The notes under the pieces are model-generated. The model was not told where the DNA came from. It did not search any database and saw only the letters and a program-made list of their open reading frames with translations. From positions 1 through 64,000 of the forward strand of contig JBHJNQ010000059.1 of NCBI GenBank assembly GCA_050330635.1: a DNA stretch of 64,000 nucleotides, given 5' to 3'. The position numbers were made by a program, and so were the translations under genes. The DNA is from CADEDH01 sp050330635 (GTDB lineage Bacteria; Actinomycetota; Acidimicrobiia; Acidimicrobiales; SZUA-35). Below are positions 63,905-64,000 of this stretch, one piece after another (the first letter of the stretch is position 1; the number at the start of each line of letters is the position of its first letter).

Positions 63905-64000
63905 TCAGGCCGTTTCCACCTCGGCCGGTGCCTCGTCGACGTCGGCCGGGGCTTGGTCGGTGGGTGGTGCCGCCTCGACGTCGGCCGGGGCTTGGTCGGT
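63905..64000 (-). CDS. C-terminal end of a minus-strand gene, cut by the window edge
   Basis: On the minus strand a frame with strong G/C third positions reads TDQAPADVEAAPP, then TDQAPADVDEAP and AEVETA before TGA at 63907-63905. Only the acidic, Pro/Ala-rich tail is present. The repeated TDQAPADV unit is typical of flexible tails; the protein cannot be named. Confidence 0.55.
   Translation of the reverse strand, partial: TDQAPADVEAAPPTDQAPADVDEAPAEVETA
63936..64000. repeat. 26-bp direct repeat at the right edge
   Basis: The same 26 bases occur at 63936-63961 and 63975-64000, a 39-base period, encoding TDQAPADV on the minus strand. It may continue beyond the window. Confidence 0.8.

Overview
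The window is about 64 kb of very GC-rich, densely coded bacterial DNA carrying some 66 genes. No rRNA, tRNA, CRISPR array, insertion sequence or prophage was recognised. A complete Pup-proteasome system (ARC/Mpa ATPase, Dop, Pup, PrcB, PrcA, PafA, PafBC), F420-type oxidoreductases, a gcvH-FHA-nuclease-MerR block and a Paf-Tat-Ski2-helicase order known from mycobacteria all point to Actinomycetota. The mix of genes fits the Acidimicrobiia best, but that class-level placement is inference.

Layout. 0-5 kb: two copper-delivery proteins (Sco1-like, PCu(A)C-like), a Baeyer-Villiger monooxygenase, an MFS exporter and an ICMT-like membrane methyltransferase. 5-11 kb: a GntR/UTRA regulator with a candidate operator, a crotonase-fold protein, an unusual BON-OmpA-BMP fusion protein, an SDR and an F420-type oxidoreductase. 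11.3-18.5 kb: a carbon-phosphorus lyase operon phnGHIJKLM whose seven genes all overlap their neighbours, flanked by a PhnZ-like HD protein and an odd small divergent gene. 18.7-25.5 kb: threonine deaminase, a thioesterase II, an F420-dependent Ddn-like protein, a DszA/NtaA-type flavin monooxygenase and an HpaB-family enzyme. 25.5-32 kb: the broken end of an acyltransferase, an SDR-hydrolase pair, a DUF3237 protein, a two-domain VOC protein, a DMSO-reductase-family molybdoenzyme and a nitroreductase. 32-38.5 kb: an SRAP protein, a DUF2079 membrane protein, a CDP-alcohol phosphatidyltransferase, then gcvH, an FHA protein, a bifunctional nuclease, a kinase-like protein and a MerR regulator. 38.5-43 kb: a diguanylate cyclase, a histidine phosphatase and an S9 peptidase. 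43.4-52 kb: the pupylation-proteasome locus. 52-58.5 kb: signal peptidase I, a degenerate GDPD, a zinc-ribbon protein, TatA/B, TatC and a HelY-like helicase. 58.5-64 kb: a DGK-like fragment protein, a tandem ThyX-like protein, a LysM transglycosylase, an acidic zinc-ribbon protein, GNAT and Nudix proteins and the tail of one more gene.

How the genes work together. In the proteasome locus PafA attaches Pup to targets, Dop removes it, ARC unfolds the targets and PrcBA degrades them; PafBC is the linked WYL regulator pair. In the phn operon PhnGHIJ with PhnM should convert alkylphosphonates to phosphate esters and hydrocarbons, with no transporter or PhnN/PhnP in the window. Two catabolic-looking clusters (22-25 kb and 26-32 kb) combine flavin oxygenases, reductases and hydrolases whose substrates cannot be read from sequence.

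The most notable non-gene pattern is a TAnnnT -10-like hexamer 6-10 bases upstream of about 17 start codons, which suggests widespread leaderless transcription. Three tiny ORFs that end in an ATGA or GTGA overlap with the next start (before pafB, prcA and the gene at 61848) look like translational-coupling devices. The most unusual proteins are the BON-OmpA-BMP fusion (7178-9589) and a double ThyX-like protein whose two halves carry complementary halves of the active-site motif (59157-60770).
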